Shown piece by piece: positions 1-10,400 of a stretch of 64,000 nt of DNA. The notes under the pieces are model-generated. The model worked only from the letters and a program-made list of their open reading frames with translations. It was not told where the DNA came from and did no database searches. Origin of the DNA: Heligmosomoides polygyrus polygyrus. Lineage: Eukaryota > Nematoda > Chromadorea > Rhabditida > Heligmosomidae. The stretch covers positions 68,296,969 through 68,360,968 of the forward strand of contig OX377205.1 in assembly GCA_947396885.1 (NCBI GenBank). The letters run 5' to 3'. The number at the start of each line of letters is the position of its first letter. The stretch's first letter is position 1. Both the position numbers and the translations under genes were made by a program.

Positions 1-325
1 AAGGAGACGCCGCCAACAAGGTCGATGCCGAGTAGGTGGCTGTGGTGCAGCATGCAAATAACACAGAAAAAATCTGCGTCATAGTGCTCAGTTCGATAGC
101 GATTGAAATTTGCTACGAAGCTGGAACACTGCACGTCATAGGGCGGTACCTCATTCTATACGGAGATACTAGCATCTTACGGTTAGTTCTCAACAAATAG
201 GGGCCTCCTCTGAGTGTAGAGAATCTTTTGGTGTTAATAAGTTGCATACTTTTGACACAGCCGTCTGCAAGTCGGGCAAAAACGGAATAATGTCAGCTCT
301 CATAACGACGTTTCTTTGCGATCGA

Positions 326-402
326 AACTCTAGCATAAGCGGGATTCGAACCCCAACCTCCTGCTCACCGGCCGGGAATGCACGCCGTTATACCACCGGC
401 GC
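326..402 (-). tRNA. tRNA-like relic (degenerate tRNA or tRNA-derived SINE head)
   Basis: On the minus strand there is an A-box-like TGGTATAACGG and, about 45 bases downstream, a perfect B box GGTTCGAATCC, the two internal RNA polymerase III promoter blocks of a tRNA gene. The cloverleaf is poor: the outer T-stem pairs mismatch, position 33 of the putative anticodon loop is not T, and the acceptor ends do not pair well. I read it as a tRNA pseudogene or the head of a tRNA-derived SINE rather than a working tRNA. No amino-acid identity is assigned. Confidence 0.4.
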
Positions 403-2399
403 TGTTAATGTCAGTGCAGAAGTTGTGGAAGCTTTGATGGGTTGTTTCTAACATCAACCTGAAAATCAAGGAAGCCCCCAATTCATGCCTCGCACCTTTT
501 TGGGGCTTTTTGTACGTATGTATAGTATATGTGTAAGGAACAGGGAGTGCCTTATAATTTATATGATTTTTCAATCCATAAGTTTGGCTAATCTTCTGAA
601 TCTGCTAACATAGCTTGAAAAGCTATTCTTGGTGCTCTAAAGGAGCGAGGAATTCTTCCCTGAAAAGAAAATGTGGTTTTTATGGCAGAAGCCTTAACTT
701 TCCATTTAGTGGCTCCGGAATGAGGAGCTTCCCATTGAAGTCTGATTACATCGTAATCCTTTTCATAGGCGGAGAGTCGTTGGATACACCGCCCTCAGAA
801 AGGGGCGGAGCGAGGGGCGCGCCGAGGACAAGATGTCCGGGTTCCTGCCTTCACATGGAGGCATCGCATTTCTAACCACTTCCCCTAACCTTGCAGCTCT
901 ATCGTGAACTGATCTCGTTCTTGAGACAAGAGTCAGAACCTTGCTCACCATATTTGGAGGAAAAGAGTTTTCAGCTGCAGTGCCAAGGCTTTCTTCAGGT
1001 CCCGCCAATGTAGAACTGACCGGAATCACCCATAGTCTTTAGATGAGGCGAAAATTTAAAGAATTCTGGTGAAAATTGAAAGAATCTAGAGAGAAGAGCG
1101 ACGTTCTTCCTTCCTCAACTGCCTCCATAACCGAACCGACTGGAAAATGACTTCAGAGTTCCCCGAGATGCGCTTCCAAATCGTCTCCTAACAGCTGTTA
1201 GATTTTTGGACGATGTCACGCCAATTCACGACGGTTTTGAGCGCAGCAAACTTGTCCAAATAGGGCGGCGCCGGCAGGGCAGGAAGTGGGCGGCGGGCAG
1301 CAGGTGTACCGAACGACTGTCCCCCCTTTTCATACACAGTTTTTAGACGCCGTCTCTTCGGGGAGACGTTGTTTAGGTTGACGGATGAATTGGTCATGAT
1401 GGGTCTACGACCTATTCGCTGTCTGGCTCATTTATTTGCACTTACTTTATCAGTTCTCGAGGTGCGGATCCTGTCCTCTATAAGATTCAGTGCTGGCCTA
1501 CCTATGACACAGCTTGACCTATCATTAGGTATAGTACTTCGACCAGTTCTTTTTATTTTCTAGCGTTACTCTTTGTTACTTGGTTTATTTTGCCTTACTT
1601 TCCTGAGCTCCCATTTCGTAACATGTTGGCATTGCTTTAAAACCGAATTCATCACTTTCCCGTTTCCGGGATGCTTTGCGCACTGGTTTTTCCCCAAGTA
1701 CTAAGTTTCTGACCGGATAATGAGAAAAGACTATTTCATGTTAGAATGTCGTAGACAGAATCTCATATTAGAATGTCGTAGTTTATTGCCAACAAATCAA
1801 AAGCACAACATCTGCCAGCTTTGCGCTACCACAAGCACTTCATTTGCGGCTTGGCGTTTCGATTTCCAACGTCTTCAGTGGCGTAAAAGTTGGAACTATG
1901 GTTTATGTTTTGCGCACTATTCCAACAAACGTCTAAGGAACCCTAACATTTCAAACCCACTCTCAGAACCGCTACGGGAAACCCGAATGAAAGACCGGCT
2001 ATTCTACAGTTCACGATCAATTTAAAAAAAACAGCTCTTAACGAGGAGGGCATCCATTTGTTCATTATAGTGTTTCTTGCGAATGTCTAGAACGCCACTA
2101 ATGCATTCCTAGCCGACGTATCCGCTCAACCGTCGAAATTCTCCTTTGCGCCTAACAGTCGTTCCCACTGCCCACGACAACTCTTTGTCAACCAAGTGGA
2201 CAGAGATCCACACTCATCGCTGGCTCAAGTTTTCTTTGTGCTTATCGCCAGAGCCCTACGGAATTTACCAAAGCTACGTAAGTTCACATCTTCAAACGAT
2301 GTTGTCTTCGTGGGATTTCGCAGAGCAATAAAACGGCCAAATAAAAAGGCGGAAAGTTCAGAGGCGACTCTATGAAAGCGGTGCTGAGTTACGTGTCGC
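403..2399. other. No recognisable gene
   Basis: Only short ORFs without recognisable motifs are present. Around 1260-1310 there is a GC-rich patch. At 1738-1790 a 13-base word (TTAGAATGTCGTA) occurs twice about 27 bases apart. I see no coding signal that I can support. Confidence 0.5.
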
Positions 2400-2409
2400 C
2401 TTAGCCATA

Positions 2410-3170
2410 GTTCATGCTTGCGCCGCTACGCGGCGCGGCACCACGATCGCCGTAGATATCGATTTCTCGCGCCGTCTGGTCGATATCCGAGGGGCGGTCT
2501 TTATGTACGAATGGTCGCCGCGCCCGCGACGACGACTGTCGCGTTCGCGATGAGCTTAGTTGCGGTCGTGGGAGCTGTGCCTCATGACTTGCTGCAGACA
2601 CTAGGTTTGAATTATTGGTATCCCTTTCTGCTGTTGCAGGAGCTCCGGAAAAAAACACGCCCTCGTTTAGAAATTGAGTTCGAGTTATAAAACTAAGCAA
2701 CGTTCTAATGCTCAATTTTATATGATGCTTCTTCAGGAAAAGCTGAAAATATGACACACTATCGCAGTGAAATTGAGTTTAGTTTCTATGCACTTTCTAA
2801 CACTTGATGTGCAAGTTTCGATGCAGGTCTAGATACCACTGGAAGTTGAAGTCACCCAATTGCGACGTCTTCTGCCGCGCTCGCCGCGCGAGTCGCCGCG
2901 TCCGCGGCGACGATTCCTACATAATGTCCCGCAGCCTCGATACCCATCCCGACCATCAATGGTCGGGCGCCGAGATGGGCCTTTTATACTCGCGCCGCCA
3001 CGCGGCGCGTCGTGATGGTTGACATAGCTATAGATTTTTCGCGCCGCTCGATGGCGCCGCATCGCATCCATACTCCGCCGCCTCAAAACACCACATTTGA
3101 CGGAATTTCGGGTTACGGTGTTCGGCGAATCGCGCCGCTGGAGGGAAGGGGGCGGGGCGGCGCGGTAGAT
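2410..3170. repeat. GC-rich block with short foldbacks, probably decayed hairpin elements
   Basis: Two sub-blocks (about 2415-2560 and 2860-3060) share words built on GCGCCGC-ACGCGGCGCG and a nearby ATCGATTT-TCGCGCCG-like segment, so they look like diverged copies of one another. A perfect 9-bp stem with a 2-base loop (CCCGACCAT...ATGGTCGGG) lies at 2948-2967. GC content is far above the flanks. The composition and hairpin habit resemble the better-preserved foldback elements at 3.77-4.41 kb, but I cannot define termini or target duplications here. Confidence 0.4.
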
Positions 3171-3770
3171 GCGACAGACTAGGTGTGGGGTGGAAGATTT
3201 CACCACTGAGATGAATCGTTTTGCCCGAACTTCGCCAAGGGGGTTATTTGGAGTGCTGATCACGAATCTTGCATCCATTTTGCGTATTACGCTGAAGTTT
3301 AGGCGAAATCGGTGACCTTGACCTTAGCCACCCGTACCTTGGGTAACCTAGGAAGGCTGAAGTTCTGTAGACATTCCCGAATTGTCGCCTACAACGCTAA
3401 AGATATGTTTAGTGCGCAATGATCTCGGTATGGTCAAATGAGAGAGAATTCTGAGGATTCATTCTCGACAATGAGTACTTTCTGACAGTTTTACTTTTCA
3501 ACCCGCACAAGTTGCAAAACAAAGTGTCGGTTAGTGCCGTTTGCATTGTAGGGGTTCGACTCTACAACATACTCACCATTTCCAACCGTATGCTGAGCGG
3601 AGAACTTTGAGCCTAGCCTTAAGAAAGAATTTGTCGCTCCCCACAGAAATCCTACCACTAACATCAGCAACATACGTTCCGCTGATCAGCCAGACAAATC
3701 CTTCCTGCTGTGGTCCTCCATTGGCTCATGGACCGTCTTCTCCGCCATCCATCATGGAGCACGGACCATA

Positions 3771-3904
3771 GGCCCCGTTTGTACTTCGTCGCAGCGCGAC
3801 GCGATGGCCACGCAATGAGGCCAAATTGATCGATCGCGTCGCACAATCAATATGGCCACTATACGTGGTGTCGCGTCGCGCCGCGACGAAGCATAAACGG
3901 GGCC
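3771..3904. mobile_element. Hairpin MITE, 134 bp, 3-bp target duplication (ATA)
   Basis: The element starts GGCCCCGTTT and ends AAACGGGGCC, and the inverted arms continue through TACTTCGTCGC / GCGACGAAGCA. It is flanked on both sides by ATA (3768-3770 and 3905-3907). Termini of the form GGCC plus a 3-bp duplication fit the PIF/Harbinger superfamily best. There is no coding capacity. It shares the layout GGCC-N7-TACTTCG-CG with the elements at 4102 and 58919. Confidence 0.65.
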
Positions 3905-3955
3905 ATAGTGAGCAGAAGCTTGTGGCCGCGCGTCGCTGACGCTCACCCTTTCTAA

Positions 3956-4098
3956 AGGCCCTCCCAGACTTTTGCGGCGTTGCCGCTGCCCTATGCTTAA
4001 CCATAGGGCAGAGACGCAGAGCTCGCCGCCGGCGGCGTCCCTGCCCTATCCTTAACCATTGCGGCGAGCGGCGTTGCCGCAGAACTCTTTGGGGGCCT
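3956..4098. mobile_element. Diverged hairpin MITE, 143 bp, flanked by TAA
   Basis: The left arm begins AGGCCCTCCCAGACTTTTGC and the right arm, reverse-complemented, begins AGGCCCCCAAAGAGTTCTGC; both then run into a GCGGC/GCCGC-rich stem. TAA precedes the left end (3953-3955) and follows the right end (4099-4101). The right-hand TAA is also the left flank of the next element, so the two insertions abut. A smaller internal hairpin (CCTATGCTTAACCATAGG) lies at about 3992-4009. It is more diverged than its neighbours. Confidence 0.45.
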
Positions 4099-4101
4099 TA
4101 A

Positions 4102-4231
4102 GGCCTATGTTATACTTCGGCGACGCGTCGGCGACGCTGTGTTGCGCGGGCTGCTACGCCCTGCGTGGCAGCCAGCGTAACAGTGTCGCCGACGTCGCCG
4201 ACAACAGCGTCGCCGAAGTATAACATAGGCC
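4102..4231. mobile_element. Hairpin MITE, 130 bp, 3-bp target duplication (TAA)
   Basis: Near-perfect terminal inverted repeats of about 25 bp, starting GGCCTATGTTATACTTCGGC, fold the whole element into one long hairpin. It is flanked by TAA at 4099-4101 and 4232-4234. A second copy with the same termini lies at 58919-59028 in the cholinesterase intron, 54.7 kb away, with a different target triplet (ATA), which shows independent insertion. No ORF is present. Assignment to PIF/Harbinger is inferred from terminus and duplication length. Confidence 0.75.
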
Positions 4232-4237
4232 TAACTG

Positions 4238-4410
4238 CAATCGCGCAGCGGCGCGTCAAATTCGGGGCGCGGCCCGACTGGCAAATGGACCGGTAAGAAC
4301 TCCATGCCTAATTGACGCGCCGCTCCGCTGCGGGAGTACAAAAGGCGCCTAAGAGGCAGATTGAGAGCAGAAATTACGAAGGCATGGAGTTCTAACCGGT
4401 CCATTTGATA
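4238..4410. repeat. Compound foldback with two overlapping inverted repeats
   Basis: One inverted pair is the GCGCAGCGGCGCGTCAAATT-like arm near 4241-4260 against its complement near 4309-4335. A second, independent pair is 4282-4309 against 4380-4408 (CAAATGGACCGG...AAGAACTCCATGCCT and its complement, few mismatches). The arms interleave, so the sequence cannot be one simple hairpin. It directly follows the hairpin MITE at 4102-4231. Confidence 0.55.
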
Positions 4411-4858
4411 GTCGTACAACTGATGTTTTGTGTTTGGCACGTATTGAGGTGTAGCATGTTTGCTGTGGGGAAGACCTTCCGGCAAAAACATAAGATGAAG
4501 TGTAGATGAAACGCTTGCTGGATCTTCACATAAAAACTGCAGTAACGAGAATCATAAATCAGTGCTTCTCTCTCATGAAAGAATTTCCTTCCTTCATTTT
4601 CATTTGTGACTCACTGTGTGCTGTTGAAGTCCTGTTGGCGATATCCTGGTTGGGAGGGGGCAGCCTTAAGGTGACAGTTGGGTCTGCACTATCGCACGAC
4701 ACTGCCACCTTGTTTGGATTTGCCCAAGAGCCATCAATATCATGGGTCAGCAGATGAAGTTCTTGGACAATTTCATGGAGGTGAAATCTGAGTAGAAACA
4801 ACGTGTCCCCTTCCAACTAGGATAGATCCAGCGAAATATCTCAGCGTATCTCAATCAT

Positions 4859-5155
4859 GGGCGCGTGTAGCGCAGTCGGAGGAGGTGCGACTGCTGCGTG
4901 CACCCGATACCAGGTTCGTGGTTCGGATTTCCCGCCCAGGCCAACCAAGCCTTCCATCCCTCCGGGGTCGGTAAATTGGTACCAGACTTGTCTGGGAAGG
5001 ATAAAGCGCTGACTTGTTCATCGGCTGGCCACCGCAAGTCATTGTACGGCCAAATACGCATTCATGTCGCCTCCACGACATCCCGTAGAATTAGAATGCC
5101 CTGGCGCATCCCAGAAGGGATTGAGTAACGCCGTCCTTTATCCTTTATCCTTTTA
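4859..5155 (+). mobile_element. tRNA-derived SINE, near full length (about 297 bp)
   Basis: The head carries an A-box-like TAGCGCAGTCGG at 4868 and a B-box-like GTTCGGATTTC at 4921, the arrangement of a tRNA-derived RNA polymerase III promoter. A unique body follows (the segment around CCTCCGGGGTCGGTAAATTG), and the 3' end is a short tandem tail of CTTTATC units. Clear copies recur at 33875 (+), 36988 (-), 30587 (-) and 59767 (+). The whole unit is therefore a dispersed SINE family, presumably mobilised in trans by a LINE. I see no coding capacity. Confidence 0.75.
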
Positions 5156-6352
5156 TCTCAATCACAGTACTGGCTAGGTAGCCGAGTTGATGAATATCAG
5201 CCCTGTGGTGGATCGTATGAGTGAGCTTGTGTCTCTCATTTCGATAAGCCGTAGTAGTTCTAGCAAAAAATGGTAGGTATACATAGCTACGACGCTTGGT
5301 GGAGTACGCAATTCCTTCGCTTCCAGGGTACTATGCAGAAGGGTACTAGAAGTGGAACAGGTTTACGCCGACACAGAGGAGACCACAGAATCCAACCGAA
5401 AGCCTTCTTTTTCTCGCGCGCGGAAGCTTCCCTACAAGCGCCATAAAAGCCATGAGAGCTAAACTGTCTTTTTGACTATTCAAGAAATGGGGGATCTGAA
5501 CTCCAAAACGGTATTCGGAGCAAAATTTAGATTTGCATAGAAGTCTTCACCGTATCAGGAGTGGGAGGGGTTCAACGAGCACATTACAAGCTGAAAACGA
5601 TTTCGAAGAAAGCACGGTCAGGGTGGCGAGAACGATGTTAGTGTGAAAATAGGAAAATCAAGGTGGAATTTATCGACCACGTTGGAAAAACGCGCACTAG
5701 ATGAGCGAATCCGCATGGTAGTATGACAGAGCCGGTCTCATGCTTAACGTTGTCTCCCTAAGAGTTGACTGCTATATCTCGACAAACACCTCAAACGATA
5801 TTCCTGCTCCAGTTTCCAAGTAATCAAGCTTCAATTTGGCCTAGCAATTGGATTACTCCTAAAAAGGCCTCCATCTCGAGCTTAAATGCAGTGCAAATGG
5901 CAGACGACGGAAACCGGCTCCTTGGTTCCGGCACGAAATGAATTCGGCCAGCCGCTTTCCAAGTCAAGCAGACGAAAATCTTTTAAAAACATGCGAAGAT
6001 TTTGAACAACCTTCGAAGGGGTGGGTGCTAAAGATCCGAACACTGGGGTTCGGATTCTTAATGGATGGTTGAGTCTCTCTAGCAATTTTATTCGAAGGCA
6101 GAGTAAAATGTTGATCGTAGAATTGGTGGGAACCTTGTGGCATCGATAGTTATTTTTTATTTATTTTGTACGTGACTGATCACACAGGTAAAGAGAAACA
6201 CAAGGCTAAACAATGAACATGTTATGCCAGTTAGAAATTCGTGAGCCGGTTTTGTGAATATTCTTGAATTTTTTATTCTTTTCCGGTAGCCACGATGGCC
6301 ATTACAACCATGTGATAGTTGAAGGCCATTCTCGAATCTTCCCAGTGATAGG
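5156..6352. other. No recognisable gene
   Basis: AT-leaning sequence with only short ORFs and no motifs I recognise. Confidence 0.5.
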
Positions 6353-6354
6353 TA

Positions 6355-7221
6355 TTAGGTTGTCGGAAAAGTCCTTAAACATAATTTTCGAACATTTCTC
6401 AAGATTTAACAAAAAGGGTTTCCACTAGTATATAGCCCAAACATTCTAGTATATTATGCACACCGAACCAGTGACTTCTTAGGAATCCGAGAGCAATATT
6501 GAATGAATTGACCTGGGTGCGCCACGACCGCCTACTTGGATCGCAATTGAGCAGCGGCCAGTGTCTCCTTTGCTTTCAGATCAAGAATCTTCTTGGGAAA
6601 CGTAGCCACGGGAGATGAGTCCAGTTTTCTACATCAATCGCACTCGGAAGGTTCAGTGGCTTCCCTGAGGAGAGCGCTCTCCAAAGCAATTAAGGTCCGA
6701 CCTCATCAAGAAAAAGGCAGTGTTGTGATGTAGGTGGGACTACTAGGGAATGCTCCACCACGAGTACCTTGAAGCCGGCATTCGGAGATCTAGCTGTCCA
6801 ACTGTAGAAGTTGAGGCCACGCAGCGGAAACGGCCAGGACAGAAGAACGGATACTTTTTTTTCGCGTCGATGCTGGGCCACATGTTGCTGAGATGTCTCG
6901 CCAAAATTTGCGGGAACTTGGAAGTAGTACCCCACCGACCATATTCGCTGAACCTTGAGCCGTGTGAGTACTATCTTTATTTGGCTCCTAAGCTGCCAAT
7001 GAGTGATAGACACTTTGATGATCAGGCGCAACTGGAGTACGAGGCTACGCAGTTCTCCGAGTCACAGGTGTTTTGATTCTCGAAGAGCGGAATTGGTAAT
7101 CTGCTCATTAGATGGGAGAAGGTTGTCCATGTCAACGGTGATTACGTTAGGATTGAAATTGTGTACAAGTAAAGGAACAATGTTTTGGAAAAATTGCTAC
7201 AGAACGTTTCCGACAAGCTAA
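6355..7221 (+). mobile_element. Decayed mariner element with both terminal repeats
   Basis: The left end TTAGGTTGTCGGAAAAGTCC is preceded by TA. The right end, reverse-complemented, reads TTAGCTTGTCGGAAACGTTC, so the inverted termini survive with few changes. At 867 bp it is shorter than an intact mariner (about 1.25 kb). Transposase remnants appear in several frames: a TGDES-like segment near the first catalytic Asp (about 6610), HQEKGSVV (about 6705), and PHRPYSLNLEPCEYYLY at about 6935-6990. In the last, the usual SPD is changed to SLN, so the third catalytic Asp is gone. Frameshifts and stops make it non-autonomous. Confidence 0.75.
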
Positions 7222-7383
7222 TGCGTATAGCTACGTTGCCTTTCCAACATTTCACGATGTCAGTTCTTCAAGATCACCTTCGAGCCATCGTCTTCTACGA
7301 ATAGTGTTGAGGCAATGGAACGATGGAAACCGTTTGAAGCATTGGCAGTGAATTGAAAGAGGGCACCACTTCATCATTGGTCA

Positions 7384-7480
7384 ACCACGGTTCGTCCGCC
7401 TCAGAGGAGAAGACACGGACTTCGAAGACAGAGCTCGGTCTACACCCAGCGAACGATTCCGCCGTTCACTGCAAAGGGGG
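7384..7480 (+). pseudogene. Possible second mariner transposase N-terminal scrap
   Basis: One frame reads FVRLRGEDTDFEDRARSTPSE, which resembles the GDFDLEDKPRSGRPS linker between the two helix-turn-helix units of mariner transposases. It lies downstream of the C-terminal part of the mariner at 6355-7221, so it would belong to another copy. No termini are visible and the rest of the surrounding 135-codon frame is not recognisable. Confidence 0.3.
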
Positions 7481-10400
7481 ATCTCCGCAAAATCTTCACA
7501 AGCCGATGGTTATGTTTATGAAACGAAACCTTGCCGAACGCTTTTGTGAAAACGAAGGAGTCGACATGTATCCCAACTTTTTGCTCAAACGCGTCATTCC
7601 GGCCACTGGGCGTTTGTGTAACAAGCGCATGATTCCAACGAAGAGGCGCTCCACATCACATCAAGTTTGGCTTGAATTCATCCCATGTGAGGATATATAT
7701 ATGAGGGTAGGAGGTTGCAATAGCAGTTTTTCCAATGAAGTGTCACGTCGTCTTATGTAGCTGTGCGATGCCCACAAGGAACACAGTTCCTTACAAGTCT
7801 CTTCTTTGTAGAACCACTCTAAATTTTACACACCAATTATGTAGTGAGCCCCGAATATAAAATAAGTCAGTACTATCATTGAATTTTGAGAGAAGTCCTT
7901 GAAATTACTTCGTTAACACAAAAGTTTTTAATGAGTCGGACACATGTGATCGTTAAATTCATCTTTCCATGTTGGGACTCTTTTAGGTTGTTTAAAGTGC
8001 TGAACCGAGTTGCTTGTATTGAGTTGCTTGTGGAGTGATGACTTGTCTGGACTTCCGAGAATCGGTCTTTCAACGGCTTGCTGTCTTGACTCAAAAGTCT
8101 GACATTCTTTCGAAGTGTTGAAACGATTACGAATATAGGAATTAGGGCGTAATTGCTATCCCACCCGCCCTTTCCCCGAATGGCATGTTAGACATAATGT
8201 GCCATAAGAAATCTGGGCAAAGCTTGAAGAGAAGTAACATTACTGCCTCTGGAGCTACAGAGATGTAGAAGTTTTCAGCGGAACCACAGGAAAGCTGATA
8301 TTTTATGGCATGTAATTTGCAGGGTGCTAACGCGATTAGAATGTTTGACATTATTGACATGATTAATTGTGTGTGGGCTAAATGTTTGCTTCAACTCTGC
8401 TATTATTTAGCCAAGCAGTTGTTCTATAGATCTTCTGAATTTTAGAACAAAATAGCCTCACACTACTGTGGCGAAATATAGGGCAAGGATAACAGTGGTG
8501 GCTGCTATATTTAGCCTCTTCGGCGATGCCATGAATTTTCTTTCTATGAGGTGTGAAGGCAATTTGAATTAATTGCAGCGACCAGTCGATGAAAACTTCA
8601 CTGTCTTATCCTTCCATGACAAAGTTCGTGCTAAATCATCGACCTTGGGGGAGTGAATGGCTTGATTAGCCTGGTCGAGAGACGAACTTTGAATCGATAC
8701 AAAACCCACGAAACAGGCGAGACTGCGTTGCCATCGATTCCGTTTTTATTTTTCATTTAGGACCTAACCCTCCCTTGCTTGTATCTCTAAAAGCAGTAAG
8801 GTTATGGTATTTTGATCAAGGCTCGCATTTCGGGGGGGGGGGGGTTCGTCTGATTTGCCGCAAGTTGTAGTGCGCTGTAGTGCTAGAACGCTTCACATCA
8901 CCATAGTAGTATGATCTTCTCCCTTCTCGCAGACTGTTTCAGGAGCAGGAGGGACAGAGTGACTGGTATTGCGTAGCCTTGATTTTCTATACATAATTCA
9001 ACTACTACTCCACTCCATTGCTTTCTAGTAGCGCTAGTGTGGCGCGAATGTCGCTCTCCTCCGTGTGTCGACCATACCATTTATTTCGTGCAACGCCCAC
9101 CTTGGGTTCAACCCGTCCTAAGTTGGTGCCATCCCGCCATACATATTATTGGGAGGAAGTATGGAACACTGACCTATCAAGAGCGCTGGCAAAATACGCA
9201 CCAAAGATGAGTCGATGCTATGTAGAGGTAGAGAGTGGGTAGCATTTTGCAAAGGGGAATGGCTAGGCCCAAGCCCTAATCATTATTTCTTCTAAATTTA
9301 GGATCGAGAGCGCCAACTTATGCCCTTTTCTTGGTCAAGGAGTGTCTTTCTCAATGACATTTATCATTAGTTTCGATTTCGTTAGTTCGTCTTATTCGAA
9401 TTTTGATATGTAGATTAGATTGCTCATCGTTAGAGAATGGGTTGAGTGAGCCTTTATGGTCTTTCACCTATCGGTACAAATGCTAGCTAGCCAACCGATT
9501 CGGCGAAGTATAATGACTTCAGGAAGAATGCTTCCCTCTCACAGAAGCTTTTTTGCTCTTAGCGTGCCTTCAGCTGCAATGGCGACGAGTTCTTCGGCGC
9601 TTTCCCACATTTTCTTCGGTTTAGGTGAACAAGCGTCACCTCATGGGAGCGCATTTTGCCCTCTTGGTATATACTTACGCTACTGTTACGCTTTTTTTTT
9701 GAAGAATTTCAGGCTAATTTGTTCTAATGCCTGGCACACGTCATCCCGTCATTAATAAGAATTGCGATTAATAAAGCCTGCAATGTTTTAGTTCTGTTTT
9801 TGAAACACTTTAACATTTTGCTTTCCATTACGTTTGGTAGGTTTTTCTGCTATGGTAATCAGTTTTATTTCGTTTTCTAGAAATTCTTGCAGTTTCTGAA
9901 ACAGGTCTGTTTTAGGTTTTGAGTTGTTAGTGCTTAGTAAACGTTGTGTTCTTAGGCCGGTTCGCATTAAAGGCGATATCTGCTATCAACATGTAGTACG
10001 ACCTGTATTCCGAAGGGTGGTGAAGGTAATTCCTTGTCGAAAGTTTCGATTTTCGTTGGTGCCGTTTTAAAGTAGTATGAAAACTTAAAGTGAGATGCGA
10101 AAGTTCAGTTCCGAAATGTTAGGGCTTCCTACTGATAGGATATTTTTGTAAAGAAGTAATAGTGCGCGACTATTTTGAGATGATTCAGACAGAAAATATT
10201 TCGTATAGAAATGGAAACAGAAACTTCGAGAGTGAATGGAAATCTGGAAGCCGCCCGCAAAGCTTAGGCGATCTCACACCGGAACAAGCAAGCGCAAAGG
10301 CGAAATTATGTTTCGTAAACTCGGAGGGCTTAGGACACCTAAACCTGTTGTATTGGATCACCTTCGGGCACAATGAGAAAGGGAAGTTCGCATAGCTACC

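Noticed and set aside
2401..3278. ORFs of 118 and 149 codons on the minus strand
   Set aside because: Arg-rich frames produced by GC-rich foldback sequence; no family motif and no splice context.
8832..8844. Run of 13 G (and 11 C at 18594-18604)
   Set aside because: Simple homopolymers, common at repeat edges and in assemblies; no function supported.
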